From positions 90,253,410 through 90,317,409 of the forward strand of contig NC_030683.2 in assembly GCF_000004195.4 (NCBI RefSeq): 64,000 nucleotides of DNA, given 5' to 3'. The number at the start of each line of letters is the position of its first letter. Positions within the stretch are counted from its first letter, which is position 1. The stretch is from Xenopus tropicalis (taxonomy: Eukaryota > Chordata > Amphibia > Anura > Pipidae). This document shows, piece after piece, positions 24,527 to 37,303 of the stretch. The notes below the pieces were generated by a model. The model did no database searches, was not told the origin of the DNA, and saw only the letters and a program-made list of their open reading frames with translations. The translations under genes and the position numbers were made by a program.

Positions 24527-24795
24527 CAGTGGCGCCAAGGTCACACTGGGCCGGCGGGACCCCTGGATAAAACCCAGTGGGCCCCACTTGCCCAGGTCCG
24601 CTCACTGCTGCTCCCTCTCTGCCTTTGCCACAAATTGGAGATTGCAGAGCAAAAGGGGTGTGCAACTGAGGTGGGGCTCTGAGCAAAAGGGGTGTGCGAC
24701 TGGGGTGGGGGCCCTGAGCAAAAGGGGGGTGCATCTGAGGTGGGACCCTTGGGGTGGCAGCTACGATGGGCCCCAGACACGCCAGTCCAACCCTG
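24527..24795. mobile_element. GC-rich MITE with internal triplication
   Basis: The left end is CAGTGGCGCCAAGG and the right end is CGCCAGTCCAACCCTG. The words GGGCCGGCGGGACCCC and GATGGGCCCCAGAC near the two ends hint at eroded inverted termini. A unit of 34-35 bp beginning AGCAAAAGGGG starts at 24648, 24682 and 24717. GC content is far above the surroundings. The overlapping frames of 79-133 codons on both strands come from the repeats and low stop density, so I do not call them genes. Confidence 0.55.
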
Positions 24796-25149
24796 AGTGG
24801 CACACTATATATCTACCCTGGCATAGACACATGGGCATAGCTACTGAATTACAAATACAGATGAGTTTCTTGCTCCAGCTAGTCTGCACACTGCCCTATT
24901 GAGTTGGCCTTTAAATGTCCAGGGACTTTCCAAGTATGGCTATGGCTTCAAGTATGTTCCAAAACAAAAAGAGGGAGCCCAGCAAACCCATCTGAAGTTT
25001 ACAAATGTTTCAGTCTAAATGAACTCTCCAGTACATGCCTGAAATATGAAAGTGATTACAAGTAAGGTAACATGATGATGTCAGATAAATACAATTAAAC
25101 CACCAATTCAGTGAGCAGAGGTTCATAAATTGAACCATGGTTTAAGATT

Positions 25150-25425
25150 AGGGATTCACTGAATCCAGGATTTGGTTCAGGATTTGGCATTTTTCAGCAG
25201 GGCTCTAATTCGGCTGAACCGAATCTGAATCCTTAAAATCATGTGACTGTTCACCACACAAGCACAGTTGAAAAATATTTCACCACTCAGTTCACTTTAT
25301 CCTCTTCCCGTGGCCTAATTTGCATATGATTTAGTTTTGGGTCGCTATTTGGCCAAGTCTTTCATAATGAATTCAGTGTTCAGCCAAATCCCAAAACAGT
25401 GGATTTGGTGCATCTCTATTTAGGA
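25150..25425. mobile_element. 'AGGGATTCACTGAATCC' MITE
   Basis: AGGGATTCACTGAATCCAGG at the left is mirrored by GTGGATTTGGTGCATCTCT at the right. Between them are CGGCTGAACCGAATCTGAAT and TGGCCTAATTTGCATATG. I recognise this as a common Xenopus family with 'GATGCACCGAATCC' termini. Part of a second copy lies at 56815-56940. Confidence 0.75.
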
Positions 25426-25429
25426 TGCC

Positions 25430-27775
25430 TGTACTTTAGAGTAAATTGATGTAGACTATCTAAAGCCAAGATCTGTATATCTAAACCTGTATCTGTTGCC
25501 GCCTCATTTTATCTGTACTTCTGGTACCCAGAGGACTGTGTTTCCACTGCTGTCAGCTTGTTTCTATTTATAAACAACACAATGCAGAGCTTTGTTAAAA
25601 TTTAGATTACATTAGTGTATTAGACCAATGTAACTCGATTGCTAATTTCTCCTTCCCTAAGACTGATGCTTTAACTTTTCAAGGTTACTTTTAATAAAGT
25701 ATATTCAAAGAATTTAATTACTGCTAAGCCAAAAAGTGCATATGCTGTGCTTTCATGCAGCCTTAATCGCAGGCAGCACAATTCCCAATTCATATTCAGT
25801 TACCGTTAGAAACCCAAATGAGAGAGAAGTCAAAGGATCAGCAATGGAATTATCGTCCCTTCTATGCTTTATATAGTACATCTGGAAGTTGTAACAAGCT
25901 GATTTCCATTAGACATACATTAATGTTTCCTTTCATCAGCTTCTCTGAGCCCTTCCTGTGGGTACGACAAACTGTAGATGTAGTGCAGTTAGTAGTTCCA
26001 AAAATACAAACAACACCCCTTTTATGAAGACGGCTGTATTAGAATATGGCCTCCTAAGGTGGAGCCAAACATTGCCTCCTTATGGCTATGCTACCTTACC
26101 TTGTTCAGGGCTGAGGCATCTGATGGTGGCGAGATCGTCCATATTTTCACAAACAATAACATTCAGAGACTATGATACAGTAAAGATGAGAACAATTACA
26201 CCTCACTGAGCTTCTCATGGTTCCGTAAATCCCAGCGTACAGTAGAACTTTCCTATAGATGCAACATATAAATTGCAATGACAGATTTAGAGCGGAGTCC
26301 CCAGTGTTTGTTGATAGGTGAGAGCCAGCCATAACAGGAGGTAAATGGATGCTACCGTATTAGCCCTTTTTTCTGCTATTAGAGTATCAGGCCACCTGGG
26401 ACAGTCTATTCTTTAAATTAACTCTTTAATTCCTTTCAGCAATAGATATTGCCTCCTGTTTAAGGATGGTTGTACAATGCCTTTTCTTTATTTTTCTCAT
26501 AAGTCAGAAGGAGATAAACAAACAGAATATCTGGCTCCTAGAATACCACTGGGATGTGCTTCCTTGTGTATGCAGCTGCTAACAATCCAGGCTATCACTA
26601 GAGGGTTGTGAGATCATTTTAACCAAAGCCTGCTTAACACCTCCCACATTACACTTTCTATTCTCCACCAGTTACTTACATATGTCCACACATTTCATTT
26701 CTGAACTAATGGAGCGTTTTGCTGCGGTTCATTGCTAAAAGTGATGAGTTGTATAGAGAGGATGCACAGGCTTATACTTTTCAACGTAGTTTTAATGAGA
26801 GTTTATTTTTTAATATTTAAGACAAATACTGATATTATGGTTATTTTATTGAAAATGCGAATACTAATTTGTAACCAAAGATTAATTATGACATCTGTCT
26901 GTGCAAAGGTTTCTGAATGGCTCATGTCTATCCTCTTAACTTTCTTCCTCCACAAAATGGTTTATCTTGAAAAAAACTCAATTGTTGTTAGAAGCTATAA
27001 ACCTTTTTTAGTCCATGTGATATCCACATGCAATAGGATTGAGGCCAGCATTCCAATTTTATTAATGGGGAATTACACCTCTTACATTAATATATTTTAT
27101 TACAGATAAAAATGCACCAAGTTGTGCAGTGACTGAGGACTCCCATTGACTGGCAGTATTACATCTGTGTTTTTTTTTTTTTTTTTAATGTAAGGTAAAC
27201 TCTACAATATTCTGTATCCATTAATTAGCCCAGTATATCTGCTTTGCCACGAAACCTAGAGCCATCCTTTATATTGTAAGATAATGATGCTAGTCCTTGG
27301 ATTTGAAAACAGTCCATGATAATCACACAGCCCTGCAGTTAAAGAACTGTTACTTCCAACTTGGGAAACATGAATCACAATGGCTTTTAGATGTTTGCCT
27401 ACAATAAATGAGTGTCAGAAGAAATGTGTTTAACTTGATAAAAATAAAGAGAATTCTAATTAGAAACAAATCCTGGTAAGTAAGTAGTCTTATTTGTTAT
27501 CTTATGTTCACATGTTCACAACAGAAGTATAGAGCATAGCTCAACATGGGAATAGAGCAAGCCTACTCAGAATATTGATAAATCAACAGAACTATACAGT
27601 CAAGTAGTCAAAATATATAGTGATGTTAAAAGAAAAGATGACCATACATGCCCAAATTTTTATTTATAGGCAATTTAAATGCATTTCAACAGTACACAAC
27701 CATTTTACATGTATGGAATTTGGGAACAGCGGTTTTGATCTGCTCATTGATGCTTAATTCTATTCACCTATCCAG
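25430..27775. other. Unique DNA with one poly-T run
   Basis: No termini or exons supported. A poly-T tract spans about 27171-27186. A 125-codon frame at 26732-27109 has no motif and a frog-intergenic composition, so I leave it out. Confidence 0.45.
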
Positions 27776-27794
27776 TTTTGATGGCCATGTTACA

Positions 27795-28040
27795 CAGGAA
27801 GACATCTAGCAACATGCAAGCTGCAGACTGGTTGGTGCCTCATGAGCAACATATTGCTCGCCAACCCAGAGGATGTTGCTCCCAGTGTCCCCCCAGGTGC
27901 CCTTTTTTAATGCCTGGCCTTAAGGCAAGCTCTAGCTGCATAAGAACCGCATGTACCCTACCAGTCCGCACAGGGGCTACTGAATAGCAATCATAGCTTT
28001 TATTGACACCCCCAGGAACATTTTTCATGCTGGACTGGCC
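27795..28040. repeat. Dispersed repeat of unknown class
   Basis: CATGAGCAACATATTGCTCG and GAGGATGTTGCTCCCAGTG, then GGCAAGCTCTAGCTGCATAA and CACAGGGGCTACTGAATAGC, read like a frog repeat family I have seen around 'GATGTTGCTCCC'. Two ATGTTGCT / AGCAACAT words form a short inverted pair. Ends not placed. Confidence 0.4.
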
Positions 28041-28059
28041 TCTGGCACTCTCACTCATG

Positions 28060-30071
28060 GCTGGGCCCTCTGTATATTGAAGAAGTTGACCAAAATATAG
28101 TGGTGTTTAAAAAAATGCTAATTATTGGGTGCCAGGACTTAATTCGGTGAATATTTATTATTGCAGTAACTGAAGGGTAACAAGTCAGCTACACTGTTTA
28201 AGAAATAAAGTATTGCTACAGCATAACAAGCAATGAGAAATAATTCAATGTAACATTTACCAAGGAATATGAGCAATGCTCAATGCTTTCTGATCTTATC
28301 CTACTGTGTCTGCTTACAGCCACTGCTTGTAAAATGGGCATCCTCTCTATATAAAAGCACCCTCCTTATAAGACTTCTATGCTGGGTTGTCAGACATCTA
28401 CCTTTGTACAACCTGCAAACTAATGCACCAACATCCTGTTGAAGATTTGAGACATGTGGCTATTCTCACTGGCACTAAGTTGGTGCTGAGCTAGCCAAGA
28501 ACTCAGCAGCAACTTAAAGATTTATTCTGTATCAGTGGCTGCTTGTAGCAGTTACCTGTAGATGGCAAGCCAATGTAAAACCTCTGTCTTATAAAGCTTT
28601 GGAAGTCTCTATTCTTTTCCCCCAGGAACAAGGATGTGTGCATGCTTTCACTTTGCACAAATAGTGGAGTTTAGATACATGAACTAAGCATACAGTGACA
28701 CCTACTTGCAGGATGTCAAACAGCTGACATTTAATTCAGTCAGCAGAAATGTATTTGACAAGTTCAACCTTTAAGGGTTACATTACTAATTATTTATATT
28801 TTTAAAATTGTAATAAAGTGTCACTCTTCGGAGAGGAAATTAATACTGCTTTCCAAATCGTAATCTTCAAACCATTACTGTTGCTCATCTTCCTGCAGCA
28901 TGTAGGCCCCTGCTACAGACATGGTATCACAAGAAGCATAGCAGTCAGCTGTAGGTATCTGGAAACAGAATGGGTAACAAAGAGCAGTGACAGACAACTT
29001 CAAAGATTAAAAAAAAAGAATTCTTGTTTCACACAAGTGCTCGTAGAATCCATGTTGTCCTTCTTGACAGTCGTATCTAATTCCAGCATGGAGCGAGGTA
29101 AAGTTTTCAAACGGTATGTGGGAAGTAAGCACGCAAATCCTGTTATTTGTTAACAGGATTTGAGGGCATGCCTCCTATGCACCGCCTTGAAAAAGTCACA
29201 TCAGCAGATTCGGAACAGAAAGTAAAGTTCAAACGCAGCTGTAGAAAACTTTTCTTCTTAGAACCAGGCTTTAAAGATATTTTCCTTAGATGCGGATGGT
29301 CCTTGTTATCTTACAGGACATGGCTCCCGTTGTGCCCTATAAATGTGATCTGAGACACTGATATCAGTGCTCGCAAGGGTATTACCAGCAGCTGTGTGAT
29401 AGTATTACATTTTACAGAAATATAGAGATATGTTTCATGGTGGCAACTAAATCAGTCTCAGGATAAATATCTCTTGAAAAAAAGAACTTTTCCACATTCC
29501 TTAATAACAGCCAGTGGGAGAACACCTTTAACTAACCTGCTTAGTGACTCCCAACAACTCACCATGCACAAAATTGTTAATTATCTTATGTTATATATTA
29601 TAGAGAATGATGTGCTAGTATAATTACTTTGCTTTGACAGTAATTGTTATAACAGAGTTATGGCAAGGTAATTTCTGTGATAAAGCTGGTATTATGGTTC
29701 GAGTGCTTTAGTGTGGCATCCAGCTGCTCTCATAAAGCCCTTGGTGATATTTTCCTTCAACTCGCCACAATTTCTAGCTGCAGGCTAAAACTGTCCTATT
29801 TTCTTTTTTGTGTGTGTTTGGAAGCATTGTTTTTATTTAAGTGTTCAAATAACTTCTTTAGTTTTTTTGCATGATAAAATGATGCTTGCAATCCTGCTAC
29901 ATTGCTCAGTTAGGTTTTTAAAGATATGTCATAAAAGTGTAAATGAAGAGCAAGACATTCTCAAGACAGTGGCGCAGTATAGGGTTTGTCTAAAAATTCA
30001 GGGAACAAAAAAAAAAGTAGCCAGGTATCCACAATTACATCAGGTGTAGATAACAGTTATGCAGTTTATTC
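28060..30071. other. Unique segment, balanced composition around 28,850-29,350
   Basis: No repeat signature was found in 2 kb. The part around 29040-29350 is less AT-rich than its neighbours and holds a perfect 11-bp inverted repeat (29135-29145 and 29153-29163), but no splice-site-bounded frame. It could be a conserved non-coding element. Only a genome comparison can tell. Confidence 0.35.
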
Positions 30072-30577
30072 TTAAAGGAGAATGCAAGTCAAAATTTAAA
30101 AAGCATACTGCCCAATAGTCCTCCTATTATTTAGTAAAAACTCCACACTTTTGGCTCACCTAATCAAATATTTACTCAGTCACACTTACTTCACATTTTC
30201 TAGAACAGGCAGCCATCTCTAAAAAGGTATTCTCCCTTCCTTTCCATCCTTGCTTCATACTGCACATGTGTTTCATCCCTCCCCCCTCCCCTCTGCCAGA
30301 TCCACTTCTGATTGGCTGGTGGGCATGTGTAGCTCAGAACAGGAGACAGGATCAAGTTACACACATGCTCAGAGAATAGGAAGGTTGCCGCTGGCACCTA
30401 CAGGAAGGGGAGAGAGATTTCAGTGATGTCACTGTAGTCTTCACACTGCTGTAGGCTGCCAGCACCATATCTCAGAGAAGCAAGCAGGGATCTGGGAATT
30501 TAGATATGCAGTAAGTACTTTTAAAGAATGGCTTTAGACTTTAATTTAATTTATATTAACCTTTCATTGTCCTTTAA
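30072..30577. mobile_element. TTAA-flanked MITE, 506 bp
   Basis: TTAA lies at 30072-30075 and 30574-30577. The left end TTAAAGGAGAATGCAA is answered by TTTCATTGTCCTTTAA at the right. The interior includes TCTGATTGGCTGGTGGGCAT and AGTGATGTCACTG. No coding capacity. It belongs with the Kolobok/piggyBac-like TTAA group by target only. Confidence 0.8.
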
Positions 30578-30840
30578 GCCATAGAATCAGAATTACCATT
30601 TCTGTGCCATGTAATAGAAAGGCCAGTGCTAAGCAACTTTTCAGTTCTGCATCCAACACAACATAACTTGAGAAAATATCCATAACATCTAAAAAATGCC
30701 TTCCCTGGACGCCATGCAGATTTACTAAATGTTTTGTTTTATTATCTAGTTTCTTATTCCAGTGCCAGGCCAAGCATTTGTGCCAAAGGCTTCTGCCATT
30801 GGCACACTGCCCCTCCCTCCCCCACCACATGCACACTAGC

Positions 30841-30992
30841 CAGGCCTGGACTGGGATACAAAATAGGCCCTGGCATTTCAAGTACACAGAGGCACAAATA
30901 TCCACAGACCACCAGTCCAATAAACTGACTGTTTATGGCATCTTACAACAGCCCCTCTGGCATTTCTCGGAATCCACAGGTTTCCAGTCTGG
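30841..30992 (+). mobile_element. Short MITE (pair with 22,038-22,189)
   Basis: AGGCCTGGACTGGGATACAA at the left, AAATAGGCCCTGGCATTTC and CAGCCCCTCTGGCATTTC inside, and GGTTTCCAGTCTGGGC at the right. The termini are imperfect inverted copies (CTGGACTGG / CCAGTCTGG). Confidence 0.75.
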
Positions 30993-30993
30993 G

Positions 30994-31252
30994 CAATGTT
31001 GGACTGGCCCACCAGGATACCAGGAAAACTCCCGGTGGGCCCTCTTGCTTCTAACTATTTAGCCTATTTCATGGTTATTCCCTATTTCTCTATGGGAACA
31101 TGGAAGCTTGATAGATGGAAGAATAGAGTATAGTATTTAGAGAAAGGAGAAAAGGATAATAAAGAGTTTGAGGGAGGAGAGATGAGGAGGAATAAAAGTG
31201 GGTTCATGGTCCAGGGTTTTCTGGTGGGCCCCTGACATCTCAGCCCAACACT
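30994..31252. mobile_element. 'GTTGGACTGGCCCACC' MITE
   Basis: CAATGTTGGACTGGCCCACC at the left and CTGGTGGGCCCCTGAC plus CAGCCCAACACTG at the right are inverted matches. The element directly abuts the previous MITE, so the pair may be a nested or tandem insertion. It is non-coding. The 76-codon minus frame is chance. Confidence 0.7.
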
Positions 31253-31715
31253 GACGTCCGTGTGTGAGAGAGCAAGGAGCTTGGTGCATGTGTTGTGATC
31301 AGGGAAGGTCATCTAGTGATCCTCCAAGACCCTAAACAAGGGTAGGCAGACAGAAGAAGTACTTCCCTAATGTCCCCCAGGCGTTGTGCCCTTTTGCCTT
31401 CCCCTAGTTCTGTTCCTGCATTATTCGTTGGCCTGAGTAAATCCTGTCCTTGTAGCAAGCTCTCCTATTTTAGCTTTTTGTAATAGCAAACATTATTCTA
31501 AAGAAGACATGTGAATGAGTCATTCATGGTAGTGAAGTGGCCATTGAACCAATACGCTACTGAACCTAATTACTTTAATCAATTGATTACACTTACTATG
31601 GCTGCAGGGGCTAAGGGAGGTTACAGATTAAAAACTGAAATTCTGGTCTATTTCACCATTTATATTTAGCATGAGCATTTTCAAGCCCCCTAAGAAATTA
31701 AAAATAGATAATGCT

Positions 31716-32075
31716 GTGAAAGCCCTGGAGCTATAAACACAGGGTCTGCATGACAAGGGATCCTAATGACCAGCAGCCAGATTACATTGGTTTTTGTTTA
31801 AAGATTGGCAGAATCAGGTGTAGCTGTGATTGGGTAAGAAGCAATGAGTCAAAGTGGGGGAAAGCTGGCCTGGGGGTGGAGATGGATAGGGATGTGATGT
31901 CACTAGAAAAGCAGTTCACTTCCTATGTTCTGAGCAGGTAGAAACATCCCACCCACCATCCCCTCTTTTTTGCATATATTGTGAATTTGTGAATTGTCAG
32001 GAGTTTCTCTTCTTTATGTTCTCATATCTATTAATAACCAAATGTGGATGTTTCCTGTATGCACGGTTATATTGT
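31716..32075 (+). mobile_element. Truncated LTR-like repeat (relative of 18,593-19,680)
   Basis: It begins TGTGAAAGCCCTGGAG, a plausible LTR start. It then parallels the copy at 18593 (TGCATGACAAGGGATCC, CAGCAGCCAGATTACA, TGAGCAGGTAGAAACATCCC, CTATTAATAAC). Similarity fades around ATATTGTAGTCTCAGTGACA, so the 3' two-thirds is missing. Confidence 0.6.
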
Positions 32076-32079
32076 AGTC

Positions 32080-33310
32080 TCAGTGACATTATGTCTGCAG
32101 ACTCAAGTTTTCTGTGTAAATTGAGAATTTAGAATGAGGTTTCCTTATTAATAAATAAGGAAGCAACAAATATGCAAGTTTATTCGATTTAGAAAAACAA
32201 AGTCTTATTCACAAACTCAAAAATTGATAAATAATGGGTACATCTTTCATTGCTGTACGTTATAAAGTACACAGGAGAGGGAGCTGCACTGTTGGTCACT
32301 ATTGCTAAAATATTCTGTATAGATCATTAGGAATACAGTACATTATGGTTACAACAGATATTGCTTCTCTATTAACAACTGTATTTTAAATGTTTTACAA
32401 CTGAGTTACTAAACTCTTTTAATGGCAGACGCATTGATCTGCACATAAATAAAGTTGAAACATAGAAACATATACTCTACAGCGCCAGCACAATGGTAGT
32501 GTCATTTAAGGCCATAGAGTAGACACTTGGCTTTGAACCTAAGCCCATGATATTTATTTTACCTTTACTAAAATGCAGTTTGTGCACTTGCAGTACCATA
32601 AATGAAAAAAAAAAGATAGAGAAAAGAACAAGTGCATAGTTATATTTATCAAGTTAATGTGGGTGCAAAAGGCAGCAAGAGGGAAAAAGCCAGATGGCAG
32701 GAGGGAGAAAGAAGGGATATATGGTTTTTATCCTTTAGCATCCTGCTATGTTAAAAAAGTAATTAAGGTCAAAGCTGTGATACTTTGCAGAACTCTCGTC
32801 TAATTAAGCTATGGGTGTAATGTGTATTTGGCTAGATTTCTGCCAGAAGGAGCACACAAGATATTCAGCTCTCTCTACAACATATCCTCTTAAGACTTAT
32901 ATTAAGATAGAAGCCACAAACTGGATCCCAAATGGATTTCGTAAAGGTATACCAAAATTGATTTCTTTCCAATTTTTGTTCTACCGGCTAAACAGGTATA
33001 GTTATTATGCCAAATTTTATGCACGTGTTTTCTTGCTTGTTGTTTAAAGGTAAACAAAACAGGAATAAGTGACATACAAAAAAACCTAAGCTTCTGGCAA
33101 AGGTATAGCCATAGCTAGAGCAAAATGGCTGCCATTAGGAGCCCCATTAGGCACAGACCATTACTGCCTTTTCTCCCCTTCTTTCTGACTTCAGTAAATA
33201 CTGTATCTAAGTAGCCAAAGCAATATACTAAAGCCAAAGTGCAATATTTATAGTAATTGCCTGAATCCTACTGTCAGATTTTATGTAAGATTAGGAAGAG
33301 GATTAGGATA
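32080..33310. other. Unique AT-rich DNA, no feature seen
   Basis: A CAGCGCCAGCACAATGGTAG phrase near 32481 stands out in composition but has no partner here. Confidence 0.35.
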
Positions 33311-33314
33311 TATA

Positions 33315-33682
33315 TTAAAGGACCAACAACAACAAATAATTAAAGGATTTCCTCTGTATTTAATGTATTGTTATCCTTACCTGGGAAAAACTGATTGTTT
33401 GCTTCACTGGCTCAAATATAGTTTATATATATATATGAGCTGCTGGAGCAATAGGGCACCCTCTTATAGCATATAACAGATAAGCTGTGTAGAATACACT
33501 GAATTATGTACTTAACCAGGGGTCACAATAATTTCATGGCTCTCTACAGAGCTATAGAATGAAGCCTTTCTCATATTAAACAGGACATTTTTGCCAAGAT
33601 TATCTGTGTGCGATAGTTGGACAGATACACGCTTTATATCTTGAAAAAATAATTTTACTTCATGGTGTTACTGATCCTCTAA
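33315..33682. mobile_element. Decayed T2-type (TTAA) MITE
   Basis: The left end TTAAAGGACCAACAACAACA and the right end GGTGTTACTGATCCTCTAA match the T2 termini at 8447-8881 with substitutions. ATAACAGATAAGCTGTGTAG in the interior also recalls that copy. It is older than the 8447 copy, judging by the imperfect ends. Confidence 0.7.
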
Positions 33683-34134
33683 TGGGGGCCAGTAGAAAAA
33701 GGTGCGGCTGTCATGTATTGCAATTCTACAATCTCAGCTGAAACTCTGCATGAAAAAAACCCACAAGACTCATTTATCTTTATGACTGTGAGTCCACAGG
33801 GTCTGTGCAGAAAGATATTTTTTCCTTTATTCAGGAAAGAATCTAAGCATCACTAGTTCAATATAAGATAACTTTTGCAGCAGTTAAACTTTTTTATCAA
33901 CTCATTAAAGTTTTATGTCAGAAGTCTGAACAAAGGGTGAATGTACTTTATGAACACGAAGCAAAAATAAGGCAAAAAAAATAATGCTGCCCCTTATTGC
34001 ATATTTCAGTACTGAATCATACCAATTCAGCATGTCAAGTACTTTCTCTTCCACAAGTGCCATAGCTGGGTGGGCAGTGGCCAGCAAATGCTAAAATGGG
34101 AGTGCACTATTGTGACTCTGTAGAAAAAAAAATT

Positions 34135-34322
34135 AGGGGTATATTTACCATGCTGTGTAAAAAGTGGAGTGAAGCATTACCAGTGGTGTTGCCCAGGGCA
34201 ACCAATCAGCAATTAGATTACACAGTTAGAAAATCAAAGTAAATCATCTGATTGGCTGCTATGAGCAACATCACCAGTAATGTTTTACTCCACTTTTTAC
34301 ACAGTATGATAAATATACCCCT
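34135..34322. mobile_element. Palindromic MITE, 188 bp
   Basis: AGGGGTATATTTACCATGCT at the left faces AGTATGATAAATATACCCCT at the right. The arm TGTGTAAAAAGTGGAGT is mirrored by ACTCCACTTTTTACACA. The centre has CAACCAATCAGCAATTAG against CTGATTGGCTGCT. The whole unit is a foldback with few mismatches. Confidence 0.88.
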
Positions 34323-34677
34323 TCCCCACACAGAGGGGTATAATGCAGCCGCAGCCACACTCCTGCGATTAGGTGAGGGGAAAACATTCTCTGGTAACTT
34401 TAAAGGGAATACACTCAGAGCTACTTAGTCATGGCTAATTAATGTCAGAAAATACCCTGCCATAGACAATACTGAGAATTGCTTCTGCTAAAACAACATA
34501 ATTTAAAATAATTACATTGAAACAACAGTGCCACCTACTGGTCAGTTCTGGTGGCTGTCCTACAGTTGAGAGAAAAGTTCAGGGGAACAGGGAACTCTTC
34601 TGATGTTGCATTGCTTAGTAAAGACTTGAGGAAACTCATCTAAAATCATGTCTTTCCTAAGCACAGCAACATTAGAG

Positions 34678-34863
34678 CAGCGGTTCTCAACTTGTGGGTC
34701 GGGACCCCTTTGGGGGTCGAACAATCCTTTCACAGGGGTCCCCTAAGACCATTGGAAAACACATATTTCAGATGGTCTTAGGAATAATTTTATGGTTGGG
34801 AGTCACCACAACATGAGGAACTGTATTAAAGGAGCGCGGCATTAGGAAGGTTGAGAACCACTA
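34678..34863. mobile_element. SPIN-type non-autonomous hAT element
   Basis: The exact 8-bp target duplication CATTAGAG lies at 34670-34677 and 34864-34871. Termini CAGCGGTTCTCAAC and GTTGAGAACCACTA are inverted copies. Inner text such as GTGGGTCGGGACCCC, CCTAAGACCATTGGAAAACA, CACCACAACATGAGGAACTG and GCGGCATTAGGAAGG matches my memory of SPIN ('space invader') elements, reported as horizontally transferred among tetrapods including Xenopus. At 186 bp it is a short deletion derivative that would have needed a SPIN transposase in trans. The 63-codon minus-strand frame overlapping it is not a gene. Confidence 0.93.
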
Positions 34864-34871
34864 CATTAGAG

Positions 34872-37303
34872 GATGTTCCTCTTCTAAATAAAGCGCTGTC
34901 TGTAGAACTGACCAGCAGGTGGCATTGTTGTTTCAATTGCATTATATTAGCAAGGTAAAATTTGCTACTATCATGAGATCTAAGGGAAAAAAGAAATACC
35001 TTAAAGAGCTTAAACAAGCAACCTCAATAATATTATATTAATTTATGTTGAGGGTTTATATATCCTTTAAATAGAACTGATACATCTACCTCTGTTTTAT
35101 AGAACCAAACCCTCATAACAGCGATAAGACTTTACCGGTTATGTGAAATGAGGTTAGATCCTTCAGTAAATGAGACCTGAAAGAGCGTTAGAAGCACAGC
35201 AATTAATCATCAGTGCTTGTTCCGATAAACAAGTCAAAGTAAAAGAGCAGACGAACCATTTAGCCCATTTGTTTGTTCACAACTGAAGAAAGGCCAGCTT
35301 GGTCAAATGTTAAAAAATGCTAAACCTCAGGTTGTTTTCCTAATTAGACATTTTTTTCCTCCTTTATTTCTACATTTTCTTTGATTTTCACAAACTCATA
35401 AAAAAAATCTTATATAAAAAAAAGTCTGCCTATTTTCATTGCTATGGTTACAGCATGAAAAAAGAATGAAATGAAAAAAAAAATATTTCTCCCATAGCTT
35501 GCTGAACTAAAACAATAGAAACTATGTATAAAATGTCAAACACTTTAATGCTATGGCACTTGCAGCCCTGATGCTTTTCACTGCCATGATGTCACCCAGA
35601 TGAGACACTTTCCATTCTGGGTCAGCAGGAGCCTGCCATTAGCACAGAACTTTGCAGTGCAAGGGCAAATCATCAGTGTGGCACCACCTGCAGTGCTTCC
35701 CATTCACTTGGATAAAGGGCAAGTAGTGGCATATGTCATTGCAATGTCTTTTCAATGAGCAGCAAGCTATGTCTGCTAAAGAACACATTCATTTTCATGT
35801 ATCCCAGTATCTCTAAATGTTTGACAATCGTTATACATACTGTTTTTTTAACTATCCAACCTTCAGCACTAACCCTTATTGGTGGCTAGGGATCCCATAT
35901 ACAGCACCCTCTCTTACCATGCACAGAATGGTTGTTAAAAGGTTAATAAACCTGCCCTTGCCCTCTTGATACAGTTACTGTACCTGATGAGATCAATGAT
36001 TCGTCAGGGCAAGAATGGAAACTGTGTTTGAATAATAAGAAACATGCCGTCTTGACGGAGTGTATGCAATTACTGCTGTATGCAAGCCCTGTACTTTCAT
36101 TTGAGGACAAACGTGTGAATTAAATCATTAGATAATCTCCTGTCTGCAGTAACACTGCAACTTTTTATATCTTCCAGCTTCAGAGTGTCTGCTGCTTATT
36201 AATAAATGGAGGGACAAGGAACTGAATGCTGCATTGCTAATAAAGGTTAGCCAGCAAGGCCAGGAAGCATTGGATTAGTACTCGATATGCAGAAAACAAA
36301 TCACAGAATACAAAGCACAGAAAGCTTACTGTATGTCTGAAAACTCCATAACACATTGTTATAGGCCGGGTATCATTTGTTTGTCCTAAGCATTGTCCTA
36401 ATACACTGGCAGCAGAAAAAGCTTTTGGTTGGGGGGCCAGTAAAAGCAGAGTCTGCAGCGTGCCACTGCTAAAAATGAGGGAAACACCCTTGATGAGGGA
36501 CTCCACCCACTTTAACAGGTGTTTTCATAGATTTTCAGGAAAACCAAACTGTAGCAGTGGGGGCAACATTTGCTTAAAGTCTGATAACTCAGACAATGAT
36601 GTTAAGGTTGTATGAGAAGTAAGCCTAAATTTACTTTCATTTAGCTGTTCATTTACCTTTCTCATATCTGTCTCTCAGCCTCGGTCTGGTACCCCTAAGC
36701 CAAGTGCACACTTTCCGAACCGCCAGTCAGCTCACTCATTTGTCTGTTCCACCCAATCACAGAACCGCCTTGCCTGGCTGCTGGCAACCCACCCCATAGA
36801 GTGAGCTTCTTGTCCACAACTTCCAGATTAAGGGGGAAGATTTTGGGGGGGGGGGCATGGCCCCCTTGGCCCCACAGTTCTGACACACATTTCCTAATAA
36901 AACCAAAGTTAAAGGCTTGTAACGTACAATATCATCATGTGTTGCTCTTCTTGCTGAGTAAACCAAGCTGTGATAAACTACTTGAATAGCAGTGGGTTAA
37001 ATGATTCTGCTGTGAGGTGCAGTAGAGGTGTAGCAGTCAGACAAGCTCAGTAACTTCTGGTACATTTATTATAACATGACAAGGAAGTCTGACCTGCTCC
37101 ATACTTGCACTCAGCTTAGACAGGAAGGAGGAAACAGGAACGGGATAATACACAAGGCTCACATGTCTGATATTAATCAGTATATTCAAAATAACATTTT
37201 CTCATTTTTGATAATACTTTGGCCTATGTAGCCATCTATTTCATTTGACTGTATGGACAATATTTAAAAAAAAACAAAAAAAACAGTAGGTAGCTATACA
37301 AAA
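34872..37303. other. Mostly unique DNA
   Basis: No termini or exon found. A GC-rich patch at 36680-36890, ending in a run of about 10 G near 36845, is open in two minus-strand frames but shows no domain. It may be a transposon remnant. Confidence 0.4.

Noticed and set aside
24402..24902. Overlapping frames of 79-133 codons on both strands
   Set aside because: They lie in a GC-rich MITE with an internal triplication. Low stop density and repeats explain them.
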